Below, one piece after another: positions 16,204 to 25,449 of a DNA stretch of 64,000 bases (position 1 is the first letter of the stretch; every line of letters begins with the position of its first letter). The DNA comes from JAUIAS01 sp030425395 (GTDB taxonomy: Bacteria; Pseudomonadota; Alphaproteobacteria; Rhodobacterales; Rhodobacteraceae), in the NCBI GenBank assembly GCA_043553855.1, contig CP121336.1, forward strand, positions 3,782,001 to 3,846,000. The letters run 5' to 3'. The notes under the pieces were generated by a model, which worked only from the letters and a program-made list of their open reading frames with translations, ran no database searches and was not told where the DNA came from. The position numbers and the translations under genes were made by a program.

Positions 16204-17591
16204 TGGACGGCACTGTTCTTGTCGCCGACGACGATCGCACCATCCGCACCGTTCTGACACAGGCCCTGACGCGGGCCGGGTGCAAGGTGCACGCGACCTC
16301 ATCCCTGACCACGCTGATGCGCTGGGTGGGCGAGGGCAAGGGTGACGTGGTGATTTCGGACGTGATGATGCCCGACGGGAACGGGCTCGAGATGTTGCCC
16401 AAGATTTCGCAGGATCGCCCCGATCTGCCGGTGATCGTGATCAGCGCGCAGAACACCATCATGACAGCCATTCAGGCCGCCGAAGCCGAAGCCTTCGATT
16501 ATCTGCCCAAACCGTTCGATCTGCCCGATCTGATGAAGAGAACGGCGCGCGCGCTGGAATTGACCCGGCGGACCGCCGGCACCCGCAGGCAGGAACCGCA
16601 GGACGAACGCCCCGACGATCTGCCTCTGGTGGGGCGGACCCCGGCGATGCAGGCGCTCTACAGATTGGTGGCGCGGGTGATGAACACCGACCTGCCGGTT
16701 CTGGTGTCAGGGGAATCGGGCACCGGCAAATCGCTGATCGCGCGGGCGATCCATGATTTCTCGGATCGCCGCACCCTGCCGTTCGTCACCATAACAGCAT
16801 CGGATATCCGGGAACTGGAAGGCCCTGCGCGGGTTCTGGCGCGGGTCAAGGGCGGCACGCTGCTGATCGACGAGATTGCCGATATCGAAGAAGAGCTTCA
16901 GGCCCGGATCGTGCGCATGATGGATGCGCCGGGCGATCATCTCCCGCGTTTCATGGCCACCAGCCAAAGCAACCTGACCACCGCGATGGAAGAAGGGCGC
17001 GTCCGGCAGGATTTGTATTACCGGCTGTCGGGTGCCACGATCCATGTGCCGTCCTTGCGCGAACGGGTGGATGACATCCCGCTTTTGGCTGAACACTTTC
17101 TTGCCCGCGCCGAACGCGAAGGCGGGGCCAAGCGGCGCCTGTCGGGCGATGCGGCTGAGATGTTTCGCACCTATAGCTGGCCGGGCAACGTCCGCCAGTT
17201 GGAAAACGCGGTGCGCCGTCTGGCGCTGACCAGCCGGTCCGAGGAAATCCTGCGCCCCGAGGTCGAGGCGGTTCTGGGCAACCAGCCCGAAATGGCGCAG
17301 GTGATCGGCGGAGACTATGGGGCAGGCGGCGGCAATGGCGAAAAGCTGTCGGCTTCGGTGGCGCGCCACTTGCGACGGTATTTCGATCTGCATGGCAATG
17401 TTTTGCCCGCGCCGGGGCTGTATGGGCGAATCCTGCGCGAGATCGAAGCACCCCTGATAGAAATCGCACTGGATGCAACCGGTGGAAATCAGGCAAAATG
17501 CGCCGATCTTTTGGGGATCAATCGCAATACTTTGCGCAAGAAGATCACTGAGCTCGATATTCAGGTGACACGGCGCCGCAAGTTGATGTAA
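16203..17591 (+). CDS. ntrC: Nitrogen regulator NtrC lacking the GAFTGA loop
   Basis: Response regulator of nitrogen assimilation, 462 residues. The receiver domain spans 1-120 with Asp53. A AAA+ domain has Walker A GESGTGKS (170-177) and Walker B GGTLLIDEI (about 217-225). A Fis-type helix-turn-helix closes the chain (GNQAKCADLLGINRNTLRKK). The region that normally holds ELFGHEKGAFTGA is missing: PFVTI at about 193 runs to GGTL at 217 in about 24 residues, roughly half the usual distance. GAFTGA contacts sigma-54, so this protein should not act through sigma-54. The same loss is known in Rhodobacter capsulatus NtrC, which works with the sigma-70 polymerase. Confidence 0.94.
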   Translation: MDGTVLVADDDRTIRTVLTQALTRAGCKVHATSSLTTLMRWVGEGKGDVVISDVMMPDGNGLEMLPKISQDRPDLPVIVISAQNTIMTAIQAAEAEAFDYLPKPFDLPDLMKRTARALELTRRTAGTRRQEPQDERPDDLPLVGRTPAMQALYRLVARVMNTDLPVLVSGESGTGKSLIARAIHDFSDRRTLPFVTITASDIRELEGPARVLARVKGGTLLIDEIADIEEELQARIVRMMDAPGDHLPRFMATSQSNLTTAMEEGRVRQDLYYRLSGATIHVPSLRERVDDIPLLAEHFLARAEREGGAKRRLSGDAAEMFRTYSWPGNVRQLENAVRRLALTSRSEEILRPEVEAVLGNQPEMAQVIGGDYGAGGGNGEKLSASVARHLRRYFDLHGNVLPAPGLYGRILREIEAPLIEIALDATGGNQAKCADLLGINRNTLRKKITELDIQVTRRRKLM

Positions 17592-17690
17592 AATCGCCAC
17601 ACAAGAGTGGCACCGCGGACCCAGTTCGTGCAAAAGCCACCAGATATGGCGGTCAGCCGCAAACGCGGCACATCAACATGAGGGTCCAGA

Positions 17691-19988
17691 GTGGTATCGC
17701 GGTCACATAGTGTCCATTGGTCGGATGCATTGCAACGGCTGCGCCGGACGCGCCGCGTTCAGAACGCGGCCACGATTGGTCTGGTCGTGCTGGGTCCGCT
17801 TCTGGTGCTGGCGACGTTTCTGCTGCTGGGTCCGCTGGATCAGGGTGGATCGGCGCTCAGCCTGAGATTGGTGCTGCTTGCGGACCTCGTTTATGCGCTG
17901 GTGGTGTCAACGCTGGTGCTGGGATCGGTGGCGCGGCTGGTGGCCGCGCGGCGGGCGCGGTCGGCGGGTTCGCGGCTTCACCTGCGCCTGACGGGGGTGT
18001 TTGCGCTTCTGGCGCTGATTCCGACGGTCTCGGTCGCGGTATTTGCCGGTCTGACCATCAACATCGGGCTTGAGGGCTGGTTTTCGGACCGGGTGCGTCA
18101 GGTGGTGGGCGCATCGCTTAGCGCCGCGCAGGCTTATGAGGCCGAACAGCAAAGCGATCTGGCCGAGGATGCCGCCGCGCTGGCCCAGTATCTCGACCGG
18201 GCGCGGGCCTCGACCTTTTTTATGAACGAGGCCGAGTTGCGCACTGTTCTGGCGCAGGGCCAGAGCCAGATTCAGCGCGGCCTGCGCGAGGCTTATGTGA
18301 TCGACGGCACCGGCGAAATCCGCACCCGTGGCGAACGCTCTTACCTGTTCGATTTCGAACGCCCCTCAGCCGACCAGATCAGCGAAGCCAGCGACAACGG
18401 CCTGATCGTGATCGAAGATTGGGACAACAACGAATTCCGCGGGCTTGTGCGGCTGGATTCCTTTGTCGACAGGTTCCTTTATGTCAGCCGCGAAGTGGAC
18501 GGCGAAATCCTCAGCCTGCTGGACGAAACCCAGGAAACCGTTCGCCTGTATCAGCAATTGGAAAATGAACGGGGCAGGGTGCTGTTTGAATTCGGCCTGC
18601 TGTATCTGGGGTTCGCGGTGATCCTGATCCTTGCCGCGATCTGGTTGGGAATGTGGTTTGCTGAACGGCTGTCGCGTCCTGTGGGGCGGCTGACCGGTGC
18701 GGCACAACAGGTCGGTTCGGGTGATCTTGACGTTCAGGTGATCGAAGAGGACGGCGACGACGAAATCGCCATGCTGGGGCGGTATTTCAACCAAATGACC
18801 CGGCAATTGAAGGCTCAGCGCGAAACGCTTCTGGACAACACCCGTCAGATCGAACGCCGCCGCAGGCTGTTCGATTCCGTTCTGTCTTCGGTGACATCCG
18901 GCGTGGTCGGCGTGGACCCAAAGGGCCGGGTGACATTCGTGAACCGGTCGGCCATGCGGTTGCTGGACTGGTCGGGGGACCAGAGCACGCTTGAACTATC
19001 GGTTGCGGTGCCCGAATTCGCGGCCATGTTCGAAATGCTGCGCGACGGCAACGGAGAGTCCGCCCAAGGCGAGATCAAGGTGATCCGGGGCGGCCAGTTG
19101 GAAAACCTGCTGGTGCGCATGGCCACCCGGCGCCAAGATGACGGGCGGCTTGAGGGGTATGTGATCGCCTTTGACGATGTGACCGATCTGGTCAGCGCCC
19201 AACGGATGGCTGCATGGGGGGATGTTGCGCGACGGATTGCCCATGAGATCAAGAACCCGCTCACCCCGATCAAGCTGAGCGCGGAACGCATCAAGCGCAA
19301 ATTCGCCCCGCGCGTGGGCGAGGACAGCGACCAGCTTGAGGCGATGACGGATGTGATCGTGCGCCAGACCGACGATCTGCGCCGCATCGTGGATGAATTT
19401 TCCAAGTTTGCGCGTATGCCCGAACCCAACCGCCGCACCGAGGATTTCGCCGAACTGGTGCGCGGGGCGGTGTTGCTGCAACGTGCAGGCCAGCCGGATA
19501 TTCGGTTTGTCACCGACATACCCGACCGCGCCGTTCCGGCGGAACTGGACGCGACGATGATTGGTCAGGCACTGACAAACCTGATCAAGAATGCGGGGGA
19601 AGCCATTGAAACATTGCAAAGAAAAGGTGAAGCCCCAGAGGGGCACCGCCCCGAGATCCGGGTTGCGCTGGAGGTCGGCACAGCCAATGCCGAACTGCGC
19701 ATCATGGACAATGGTATCGGACTTCCTGCCGACCGCGCGCGACTGTTCGAACCATACGTGACCACCCGCGACGAAGGCACTGGCCTTGGCCTGCCCATCG
19801 TCCGCAAGATCATCGAGGAACACGGCGGGAGCCTGGGTCTCGAAGACGCGCCGCCCTTTGAAGACGGTGCGCGCCCCGGCGCAATGGCGGTGATCCGTCT
19901 GCCCTTGGCGGAGCCGAGTATTTCTCGTGAGTTATCAAACGCCTCCGGGCGTCAACGCATTAAAAAACAAGGTGATCCAGATGAGTGA
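17691..19988 (+). CDS. ntrY: Membrane sensor kinase NtrY
   Basis: A 765-residue membrane histidine kinase, partner of NtrX. The N-terminal region has three membrane segments (about 28-48, 58-80 and 100-122), then a periplasmic sensor part, a fourth membrane segment (about 300-321), a HAMP domain (324-377) and a PAS domain (about 393-500). The phosphoacceptor is His518 in RRIAHEIKNPLTPIKLSAER. ATPase G boxes (MDNGIGLP, DEGTGLGLPIV) follow. The start is GTG at 17691. The nearby ATG at 17678 is out of frame. It is 99 bp after ntrC and overlaps ntrX by eight bases. In Rhodobacterales NtrYX is linked to redox and nitrogen control. Confidence 0.94.
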   Translation: MVSRSHSVHWSDALQRLRRTRRVQNAATIGLVVLGPLLVLATFLLLGPLDQGGSALSLRLVLLADLVYALVVSTLVLGSVARLVAARRARSAGSRLHLRLTGVFALLALIPTVSVAVFAGLTINIGLEGWFSDRVRQVVGASLSAAQAYEAEQQSDLAEDAAALAQYLDRARASTFFMNEAELRTVLAQGQSQIQRGLREAYVIDGTGEIRTRGERSYLFDFERPSADQISEASDNGLIVIEDWDNNEFRGLVRLDSFVDRFLYVSREVDGEILSLLDETQETVRLYQQLENERGRVLFEFGLLYLGFAVILILAAIWLGMWFAERLSRPVGRLTGAAQQVGSGDLDVQVIEEDGDDEIAMLGRYFNQMTRQLKAQRETLLDNTRQIERRRRLFDSVLSSVTSGVVGVDPKGRVTFVNRSAMRLLDWSGDQSTLELSVAVPEFAAMFEMLRDGNGESAQGEIKVIRGGQLENLLVRMATRRQDDGRLEGYVIAFDDVTDLVSAQRMAAWGDVARRIAHEIKNPLTPIKLSAERIKRKFAPRVGEDSDQLEAMTDVIVRQTDDLRRIVDEFSKFARMPEPNRRTEDFAELVRGAVLLQRAGQPDIRFVTDIPDRAVPAELDATMIGQALTNLIKNAGEAIETLQRKGEAPEGHRPEIRVALEVGTANAELRIMDNGIGLPADRARLFEPYVTTRDEGTGLGLPIVRKIIEEHGGSLGLEDAPPFEDGARPGAMAVIRLPLAEPSISRELSNASGRQRIKKQGDPDE

Positions 19989-21396
19989 TATTCTGATCGT
20001 AGACGACGAACGCGACATCCGCGAACTGGTCTCGGACATTCTTCAGGACGAAGGTTACAGCACCCGTCTGGCCGGGAATTCCGACGATTGCATGGCGTCG
20101 ATAGAATCGCAGCCACCGGCGCTGCTGATCCTCGATATCTGGCTCAAGGACAGCAACATGGATGGCATTGACATCCTCAAGGCGGTCAAACGCGATTACC
20201 CGGAGGTTCCGGTGGTGATCATCTCGGGGCATGGCAACATCGAAATTGCCGTGGCCGCGATCAAGCAGGGGGCCTATGACTTTATCGAGAAGCCGTTCAA
20301 CATCGACCAGCTTCTGGTGGTGATCCGCCGCGCGATGGAAACCTCGCGGCTGCGGCGGGAAAACCAGACCCTGCGCCGCCGTGATCACGGCACGGCAGAC
20401 ATGATCGGGGCATCCCCGGCGTTCCGGGCGTTGATCGGCCAACTCGACAAGGTCACCAAGTCGAACGGTCGGGTAATGCTGACCGGTCCGGCGGGCGCGG
20501 GCAAGGAAATCGCGGCCCGCTATATCCATGCCAATTCAACGCGGGCACCGGGCCCGTTCGTGACGGTCAACTGTGCCTCGATCGAACCCGAGCGGATGGA
20601 AGAGGTGCTGTTCGGCCGCGAAAGCGCCGAGCGCGGGATCGAACAGGGGCTTCTCGAACAAGCGGATTCCGGGGTGATCTACTTTGACGAGGTCGCGGAC
20701 ATGCCGCTTGGCACCCAGTCCAAGATCCTGCGGGTGCTGGTGGACCAGCAATTCCAAAGGGTCGGCGGCACCGGGCGGGTGCGGGTGAATTTGCGGGTGA
20801 TCTCGTCAACGAACCGGGATCTCGAGGCGGAAATCAAGGCCGAACGATTCCGTCAGGAACTGTATCACAGGCTGAACGTTGTGCCGGTTGCGGTGCCCGC
20901 GCTGGACGAGCGGCGCGATGATATCCCGCTGCTGGCCGAGCATTTCATCGCTGCCTGCAACGCAACCCAGGGCTTGCCGCAACGGCCCCTGTCAGAGGAC
21001 GCGGTCGCCATGCTGCAGACGATGCCGTGGCCGGGCAATGTGCGCCAGCTCAAGAACCTCGTGGAGCGGGTGCTGATCCTTGGCGATGGCACAGGCCCGA
21101 TCGAGGCACGCGAATTGCCGTCGGATTTCGGGCCGGAGACCGATGAAGGCCGCGTTGTGCTTTCGGGCGCGCTGGCAACCCTGCCGCTGCGCGAGGCGCG
21201 CGAGGCGTTCGAACGGGAATACCTGCTGACCCAGATCAACCGGTTCGGCGGCAATATCAGCCGCACCGCCAGCTTTGTGGGCATGGAACGCAGCGCGCTG
21301 CACCGGAAACTGAAATCGCTGGGGGTGGTGACCGCCAACAAAGCCGGCGCGCGGGTGGCCTTTGTCGATGACGAGACCGGCGAGACTGCGACCTGA
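19981..21396 (+). CDS. ntrX: Response regulator NtrX without GAFTGA motif
   Basis: A 471-residue response regulator cognate to NtrY. The receiver domain has Asp52 (LLILDIWLKD). The AAA+ domain has a variant Walker A GPAGAGKE (169-176) with Glu replacing the usual Ser/Thr, and Walker B GVIYFDEVADM. The loop after VLFG reads RESAERGIEQGLLEQADSG, with no GAFTGA, so sigma-54 activation is unlikely. A C-terminal Fis helix-turn-helix (GNISRTASFVGMERSALHRKL) binds DNA. It overlaps ntrY by eight bases. It ends the ntr operon, followed by a GC hairpin (CCCCGGC at 21406, GCCGGGG at 21423) and a dispersed repeat. Confidence 0.94.
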   Translation: MSDILIVDDERDIRELVSDILQDEGYSTRLAGNSDDCMASIESQPPALLILDIWLKDSNMDGIDILKAVKRDYPEVPVVIISGHGNIEIAVAAIKQGAYDFIEKPFNIDQLLVVIRRAMETSRLRRENQTLRRRDHGTADMIGASPAFRALIGQLDKVTKSNGRVMLTGPAGAGKEIAARYIHANSTRAPGPFVTVNCASIEPERMEEVLFGRESAERGIEQGLLEQADSGVIYFDEVADMPLGTQSKILRVLVDQQFQRVGGTGRVRVNLRVISSTNRDLEAEIKAERFRQELYHRLNVVPVAVPALDERRDDIPLLAEHFIAACNATQGLPQRPLSEDAVAMLQTMPWPGNVRQLKNLVERVLILGDGTGPIEARELPSDFGPETDEGRVVLSGALATLPLREAREAFEREYLLTQINRFGGNISRTASFVGMERSALHRKLKSLGVVTANKAGARVAFVDDETGETAT

Positions 21397-21405
21397 ACCG
21401 GTTTT

Positions 21406-21429
21406 CCCCGGCTGACCACAAAGCCGGGG
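21406..21429 (+). terminator. GC hairpin after ntrX
   Basis: CCCCGGC (21406-21412) pairs with GCCGGGG (21423-21429) across a 10-base loop, just after the ntrX stop. There is no T run, so it may only stabilise the 3' end or assist another terminator. Confidence 0.35.
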
Positions 21430-21502
21430 GAGCACCGTTTGAGGCCCCGTTTGAAGCACCGAACAGGCCGGGGGCAAAGCCCTGTTGGCCCGGCAGGAAA
21501 GA

Positions 21503-21564
21503 GGGGGCGCTGCCCCCGACGCGCTTTGCGCGTCTCCCCCCGGAGTATTTCGGGCCAGAAGAAG
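21503..21564 (+). repeat. Dispersed intergenic repeat, copy C, fullest form
   Basis: In order: hairpin GGGGGCGCTGCCCCC (21503-21517), hairpin GACGCGC-TTT-GCGCGTC (21518-21534), then CCCCCCGGAGTATTT and GGGCCAGAAGAAG. It lies between the convergent ends of ntrX and a lipoprotein gene. Confidence 0.75.
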
Positions 21565-21587
21565 GGGGCGCGTTTCGCCCGTGCGGG

Positions 21588-22061
21588 TCAGGGCACGATT
21601 TGCCAGCTGCCATCCGAGTTTCGGATAACGCAGGCGTTTTCGGTCAGCCTTGGAAAGACGGTTGTGCGCCCCGGTGGGGTGGCGCGGGCGATTTCGCCGC
21701 GGCACGGGGGCAGCCGCAATGGCGCGTAGCCACGATCGGCCATGCACTGCCGTTGGATGCGATCGCGCAAATCGGCATTCACGTCCACGGTATAGACCAT
21801 TCCCGGTTCCCAGAATCCCCCCGTAGTGGTGCAGTTGCCCGCGGCGTCACACACGCGGCGCGGCGGGTAGAACACCGGCGCGGTCTGGCGGACCTGCGTT
21901 GCCACCGGCGCGTCGCGCAGCGCGCGAATGTCACAGGTGGTCTGATCGCGTTCGGTGCGGGTCAGGGTCGCGCCGGGCTTGTAGTATGTCTCCAGCGGCA
22001 TGCAGCTTGACAGAACGAGCGCCGCAAGCGCGGCTGTGGTGATCCGGTGGGGCTGTCTCAT
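21588..22061 (-). CDS. Putative outer-membrane lipoprotein
   Basis: A 157-residue exported lipoprotein of unknown function. The N-terminus is a lipoprotein signal: basic start MRQPHRI, hydrophobic stretch, then lipobox LVLSSC with Cys20. The mature part has paired cysteines (about TCDIRAL, RRVCDAAGNC, QCMADRG, LPPCRGE and ACVIR), suggesting disulfides in the periplasm. The start is the ATG at 22061; a very long upstream frame is the shadow of trkA. It is convergent with ntrX and divergent from trkA (105 bp). No characterised homologue comes to mind. Confidence 0.72.
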   Translation of the reverse strand: MRQPHRITTAALAALVLSSCMPLETYYKPGATLTRTERDQTTCDIRALRDAPVATQVRQTAPVFYPPRRVCDAAGNCTTTGGFWEPGMVYTVDVNADLRDRIQRQCMADRGYAPLRLPPCRGEIARATPPGRTTVFPRLTENACVIRNSDGSWQIVP

Positions 22062-22166
22062 GCGGGGATGGTGCCTGTTTCGGGGCGGTTTGACAATTGA
22101 TTTGACCGGGTCGCGGCCTTCTGTCATGCAGAAAGCCCCAAGATCAACGCCGGGAACGGGACAGCG

Positions 22167-23543
22167 ATGAAGGTCATCATTTGCGGGGCCGGTCAGGTCG
22201 GTTGGCAGATTGCACGCCATCTGTCGGGCGAGGCCAACGATGTCACTGTGGTGGACAGCAATGCCGACCTTGTGCGCCGCGCATCCGAGACGCTGGATGT
22301 TCAGGGGGTGACGGGCTTTGCCAGTTATCCCGATGTGCTGGATCGCGCCGGTGCGCGGGATGCGGACATGATCATCGCCGCCACTCATTCCGACGAGGTC
22401 AACATGGTCACCTGTCAGGTGGCCCATTCGGTGTTTTCGGTCAATCGCAAGGTCGCGCGGCTCCGTTCGCAATCCTATCTGAACGCGATTTATTCCGATC
22501 TCTACCGGCGCGATCATCTGCCCATCGACGTGGTGATCTCGCCCGAAAAGGAGGTCGCTGCGGCGGCCATGCAGCGGCTTTCGGCCCCGTCGGCCTTTGA
22601 TACCGAAACCTTCATGGAGGGCAAGGCCCAGCTTCTCGGGATCAAGATCGATGACAATTGCCCGGTCACCAACACCCCGTTGCGCCAGCTCACCGATCTG
22701 TTTTCCACGCTGCGCGCCATCGTGGTGGGCATCCGCCGCGACCGGGTTTTGTTCGCGCCCGAAGCCACCGATCAGCTGTTTCCCGGCGACGAATGCTATG
22801 TCTTTACCAATGTCGAGGATATGGACCGCACGCTGGATATCTTTGGCAAGCCGCGCCGCAAGCAGGAACGGGTAGTCATCGTGGGCGGCGGCAATGTCGG
22901 GCTGACCGTGGCCAAGGAACTTGAGGCCCAGACAAGGCGCGTCCGGGTCAAGGTGATCGAACGGGATCGCGCCTGCGCGGAGCGCGCCGCCGAGGCGCTG
23001 GAGAGGACCATCGTTCTGAATGGCGACGGTCTGGATGCGGCGATCCTCAAGGAGGCGGGCATCGAACGCGCCGATGCCATGCTGGCGGTGACGGATGATG
23101 ACAAGACCAACATGCTGGCCGCTGTGCGTGCCAAGGCCGAAGGCTGCCCGATGGCGATTGCGCTGATCAACGACCCCACGCTGGTGCCGCTGATGGCCCC
23201 TCTGGGCATCGACGCCTATATCAATCCGCGCGCCACGACGGTGTCTTCGATCCTGCGCCATATCCGTCATGGCCGGGTGCGCGAGGTCTATTCCATCGGG
23301 GATGCCGAGGCCGAGGTGATCGAGGCGGTGGTCTTGTCCACATCGCCGATGGCGGGCCAGCGGTTGCGGGATATCGACTTTCCCGAGGGCGTGCTGGTCG
23401 GTGCGGTCATGAAGGACGGAGAGGTTCTGCGCCCCACCGGTGCGCTGCGGGTCGAGGAGGGCGACGTGGTCGCGATGTTCGCGATGGCCGATGATGTCCC
23501 CGAGGTGGAGCGCCTGATGCAGGTGTCCATCGACTTTTTCTGA
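22167..23543 (+). CDS. trkA: Trk potassium uptake regulator TrkA
   Basis: NAD(H)-binding peripheral subunit that gates the TrkH potassium channel. It is 458 residues with the duplicated layout RCK_N-RCK_C-RCK_N-RCK_C. The first nucleotide-binding fold opens MKVIICGAGQVGWQIARHL, and the second starts about residue 233 with VVIVGGGNVGLTVAKEL. It is followed directly by trkH, with one base between stop and start, so channel and regulator are made together. The position after ntrX is usual in this bacterial group. Confidence 0.95.
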   Translation: MKVIICGAGQVGWQIARHLSGEANDVTVVDSNADLVRRASETLDVQGVTGFASYPDVLDRAGARDADMIIAATHSDEVNMVTCQVAHSVFSVNRKVARLRSQSYLNAIYSDLYRRDHLPIDVVISPEKEVAAAAMQRLSAPSAFDTETFMEGKAQLLGIKIDDNCPVTNTPLRQLTDLFSTLRAIVVGIRRDRVLFAPEATDQLFPGDECYVFTNVEDMDRTLDIFGKPRRKQERVVIVGGGNVGLTVAKELEAQTRRVRVKVIERDRACAERAAEALERTIVLNGDGLDAAILKEAGIERADAMLAVTDDDKTNMLAAVRAKAEGCPMAIALINDPTLVPLMAPLGIDAYINPRATTVSSILRHIRHGRVREVYSIGDAEAEVIEAVVLSTSPMAGQRLRDIDFPEGVLVGAVMKDGEVLRPTGALRVEEGDVVAMFAMADDVPEVERLMQVSIDFF

Positions 23544-23544
23544 T

Positions 23545-25077
23545 ATGGCGCGGCGGCACAAGACAGGCCCGTTGCTGCGGTTGCCGTTGTTCCTGCTGAT
23601 CACCGGGATCGTTTCGGCGTCTATGTATGTGCCGGCGATTTTTGCGGTGACGGTGGACGACCATCATTCCGCACGGGCGTTTTTCTATGCCGGCACGCTG
23701 GGACTGGTGGTTGTGACGCTGGTGGCGCTGGCGCTGGCGGGACGGGTGCCCCGGCATGGCGACATGGGGCAATTGCTGGCCTTGGCGGCGACATTCGCGG
23801 TTCTGCCCGTGTTTCTGGCGGTTCCGGCCCATGAGGCGATCCGCACCACCAGTTTTCTGAATGCCTATTTCGATATGGTCAGCGCCGTGACCACCACGGG
23901 GGCCGACGTGTTCGGCGACCCGCGCCGACTGCCCGAAGCGGTGCATCTGTGGCGGGCGCAGGTTGGCTGGATGGGCGGGTTGTTGATGTGGGTCGCGGCC
24001 TCGGCCATTCTTGCCCCGATGAGCCTTGGCGGATTTGAAGTGACCGCGCGCGGTGAACCGGGCCGGGGCGCGAGCGTTTCAGGCCTGGGCAAGGCTGCAG
24101 ATCCGCGCCAGCGGTTGGTGCGGGTGGTGGGCACGCTGGCACCCATCTACGTGGGGCTGACGGCGGTCTTGTGGTTGTCGCTCTTGCTGGCGGGGGACCG
24201 GTCTCTGGTGGCGCTGTGTCATGCGATGTCGGTCATGGCGACAAGCGGCATTTCCCCGGTGGGCGGTATCGAAGGATCGACCTCGGGAATCGCGGGGGAG
24301 TTCATCCTGTTTCTGTTTCTCGCCTTTGCGCTGTCGCGGTTGACGTTTTCGTCGGATACGGCGGTTCAAGGCGGGGCCAAGCTGTATCACGATCCGGAAT
24401 TCCGCATCGGGATCCTTATCGTGACAGGGGTGCCGTTGCTGTTGTTCCTGCGGCATTGGATCGGGGCCTATGACGTGGACGCGGGCGAAGATATCCTTAC
24501 CGGTCTGCGGGCGTTGTGGGGGGCGATGTTCACCGTGCTGTCGTTTTTGACAACGACAGGGTTCGTGTCGTCGGATTGGGCTGACGCGCATGGTTGGTCT
24601 GGGCTGGCCACGCCGGGTGTGATCCTGTTGGGGCTGGCGGTGATGGGCGGCGGTGTTGCGACCACGGCGGGGGGTGTGCGCCTGTTGCGGGTCTATGCGC
24701 TTTATTTGGCGGGGCTGCGCGAGATGGAACGCCTCGTGCATCCGTCATCTGTCAGCGGTGCAGGGGGGCGCATGGCGCGCATCCAGCGCGACGGCGCGTT
24801 CATCGCATGGGTGTTTTTCATGCTGTTTGCGCTGTCTCTTGCGCTGGCAGTGATGGGGTTCGCGGCAACAGGCGCGCGGTTCGAAGATGCCATCGTGCTG
24901 TCTGTGGCGGCCTTGTCGACGACCGGACCGCTGACATCGGCAGGGGCCGAAGTGGCGATTGATCTGGGGACACTGGATGCACCTGCCAAGATTATTTTTT
25001 GTGCAGCGATGATCGTGGGACGGCTTGAAACATTGGCCATTATCGCGCTTTTGACGACGGATTCATGGCGTCGCTGA
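23545..25077 (+). CDS. trkH: Trk potassium transporter, membrane subunit TrkH
   Basis: A 510-residue polytopic inner-membrane potassium channel with at least ten hydrophobic segments, the normal size and layout for TrkH/TrkG. The four pore loops show the family's TTG(A/F)-type filters: SAVTTTGADVFGD, MATSGISPVGG, FLTTTGFVSSDWAD and LSTTGPLTSAG. It is the partner of TrkA, encoded one base upstream. The start is the ATG at 23545, overlapping the region of the trkA stop. Confidence 0.94.
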   Translation: MARRHKTGPLLRLPLFLLITGIVSASMYVPAIFAVTVDDHHSARAFFYAGTLGLVVVTLVALALAGRVPRHGDMGQLLALAATFAVLPVFLAVPAHEAIRTTSFLNAYFDMVSAVTTTGADVFGDPRRLPEAVHLWRAQVGWMGGLLMWVAASAILAPMSLGGFEVTARGEPGRGASVSGLGKAADPRQRLVRVVGTLAPIYVGLTAVLWLSLLLAGDRSLVALCHAMSVMATSGISPVGGIEGSTSGIAGEFILFLFLAFALSRLTFSSDTAVQGGAKLYHDPEFRIGILIVTGVPLLLFLRHWIGAYDVDAGEDILTGLRALWGAMFTVLSFLTTTGFVSSDWADAHGWSGLATPGVILLGLAVMGGGVATTAGGVRLLRVYALYLAGLREMERLVHPSSVSGAGGRMARIQRDGAFIAWVFFMLFALSLALAVMGFAATGARFEDAIVLSVAALSTTGPLTSAGAEVAIDLGTLDAPAKIIFCAAMIVGRLETLAIIALLTTDSWRR

Positions 25078-25209
25078 TGCTAATTTCGAATAGGTCCATT
25101 CCGGGTTGTTTTTTTGGGGTGGAAACTCGGAACCGCCCGCGACATACTCGCACATAATATGCATGCGGCCTTGCCGAATGCGCAAAAATAAAGGGCGAGA
25201 TTTCAAATT

Positions 25210-25449
25210 ATGGCCTCGGACAGACAAAACCTTCAGGATGCATTCCTGAATCACGTTAGAAAAACAAAGGTTCCGGTAACCATTTTCCTGATAAACGGTG
25301 TGAAGCTTCAGGGCGTCATCACATGGTTTGACAATTTCTGTGTTCTGTTGCGTCGCGACGGACAATCCCAGCTTGTCTACAAGCATGCGATTTCTACCAT
25401 CATGCCATCGCAGCCGATCAGCCTTTACGAGGGCGAAGACGCTTCCTGA
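25210..25449 (+). CDS. hfq: RNA chaperone Hfq
   Basis: A 79-residue Sm-like protein that forms a hexamer, pairs small RNAs with messages and affects mRNA stability. The Sm1 region ([20 protein letters not shown]) and the Sm2 motif YKHAIST are intact. The short C-terminus is typical of alphaproteobacteria. It is followed at once by hflX, whose ATG overlaps the end of hfq by one base. The pair is conserved. The 132-bp gap after trkH includes TTTTTTT at about 25110, which may end the trk transcript. Confidence 0.97.

Noticed and set aside
17592..17690. Terminator between ntrC and ntrY
   Set aside because: A GCCAC/GTGGC stem is present near 17597 but has no T run. Read-through into ntrY is expected.
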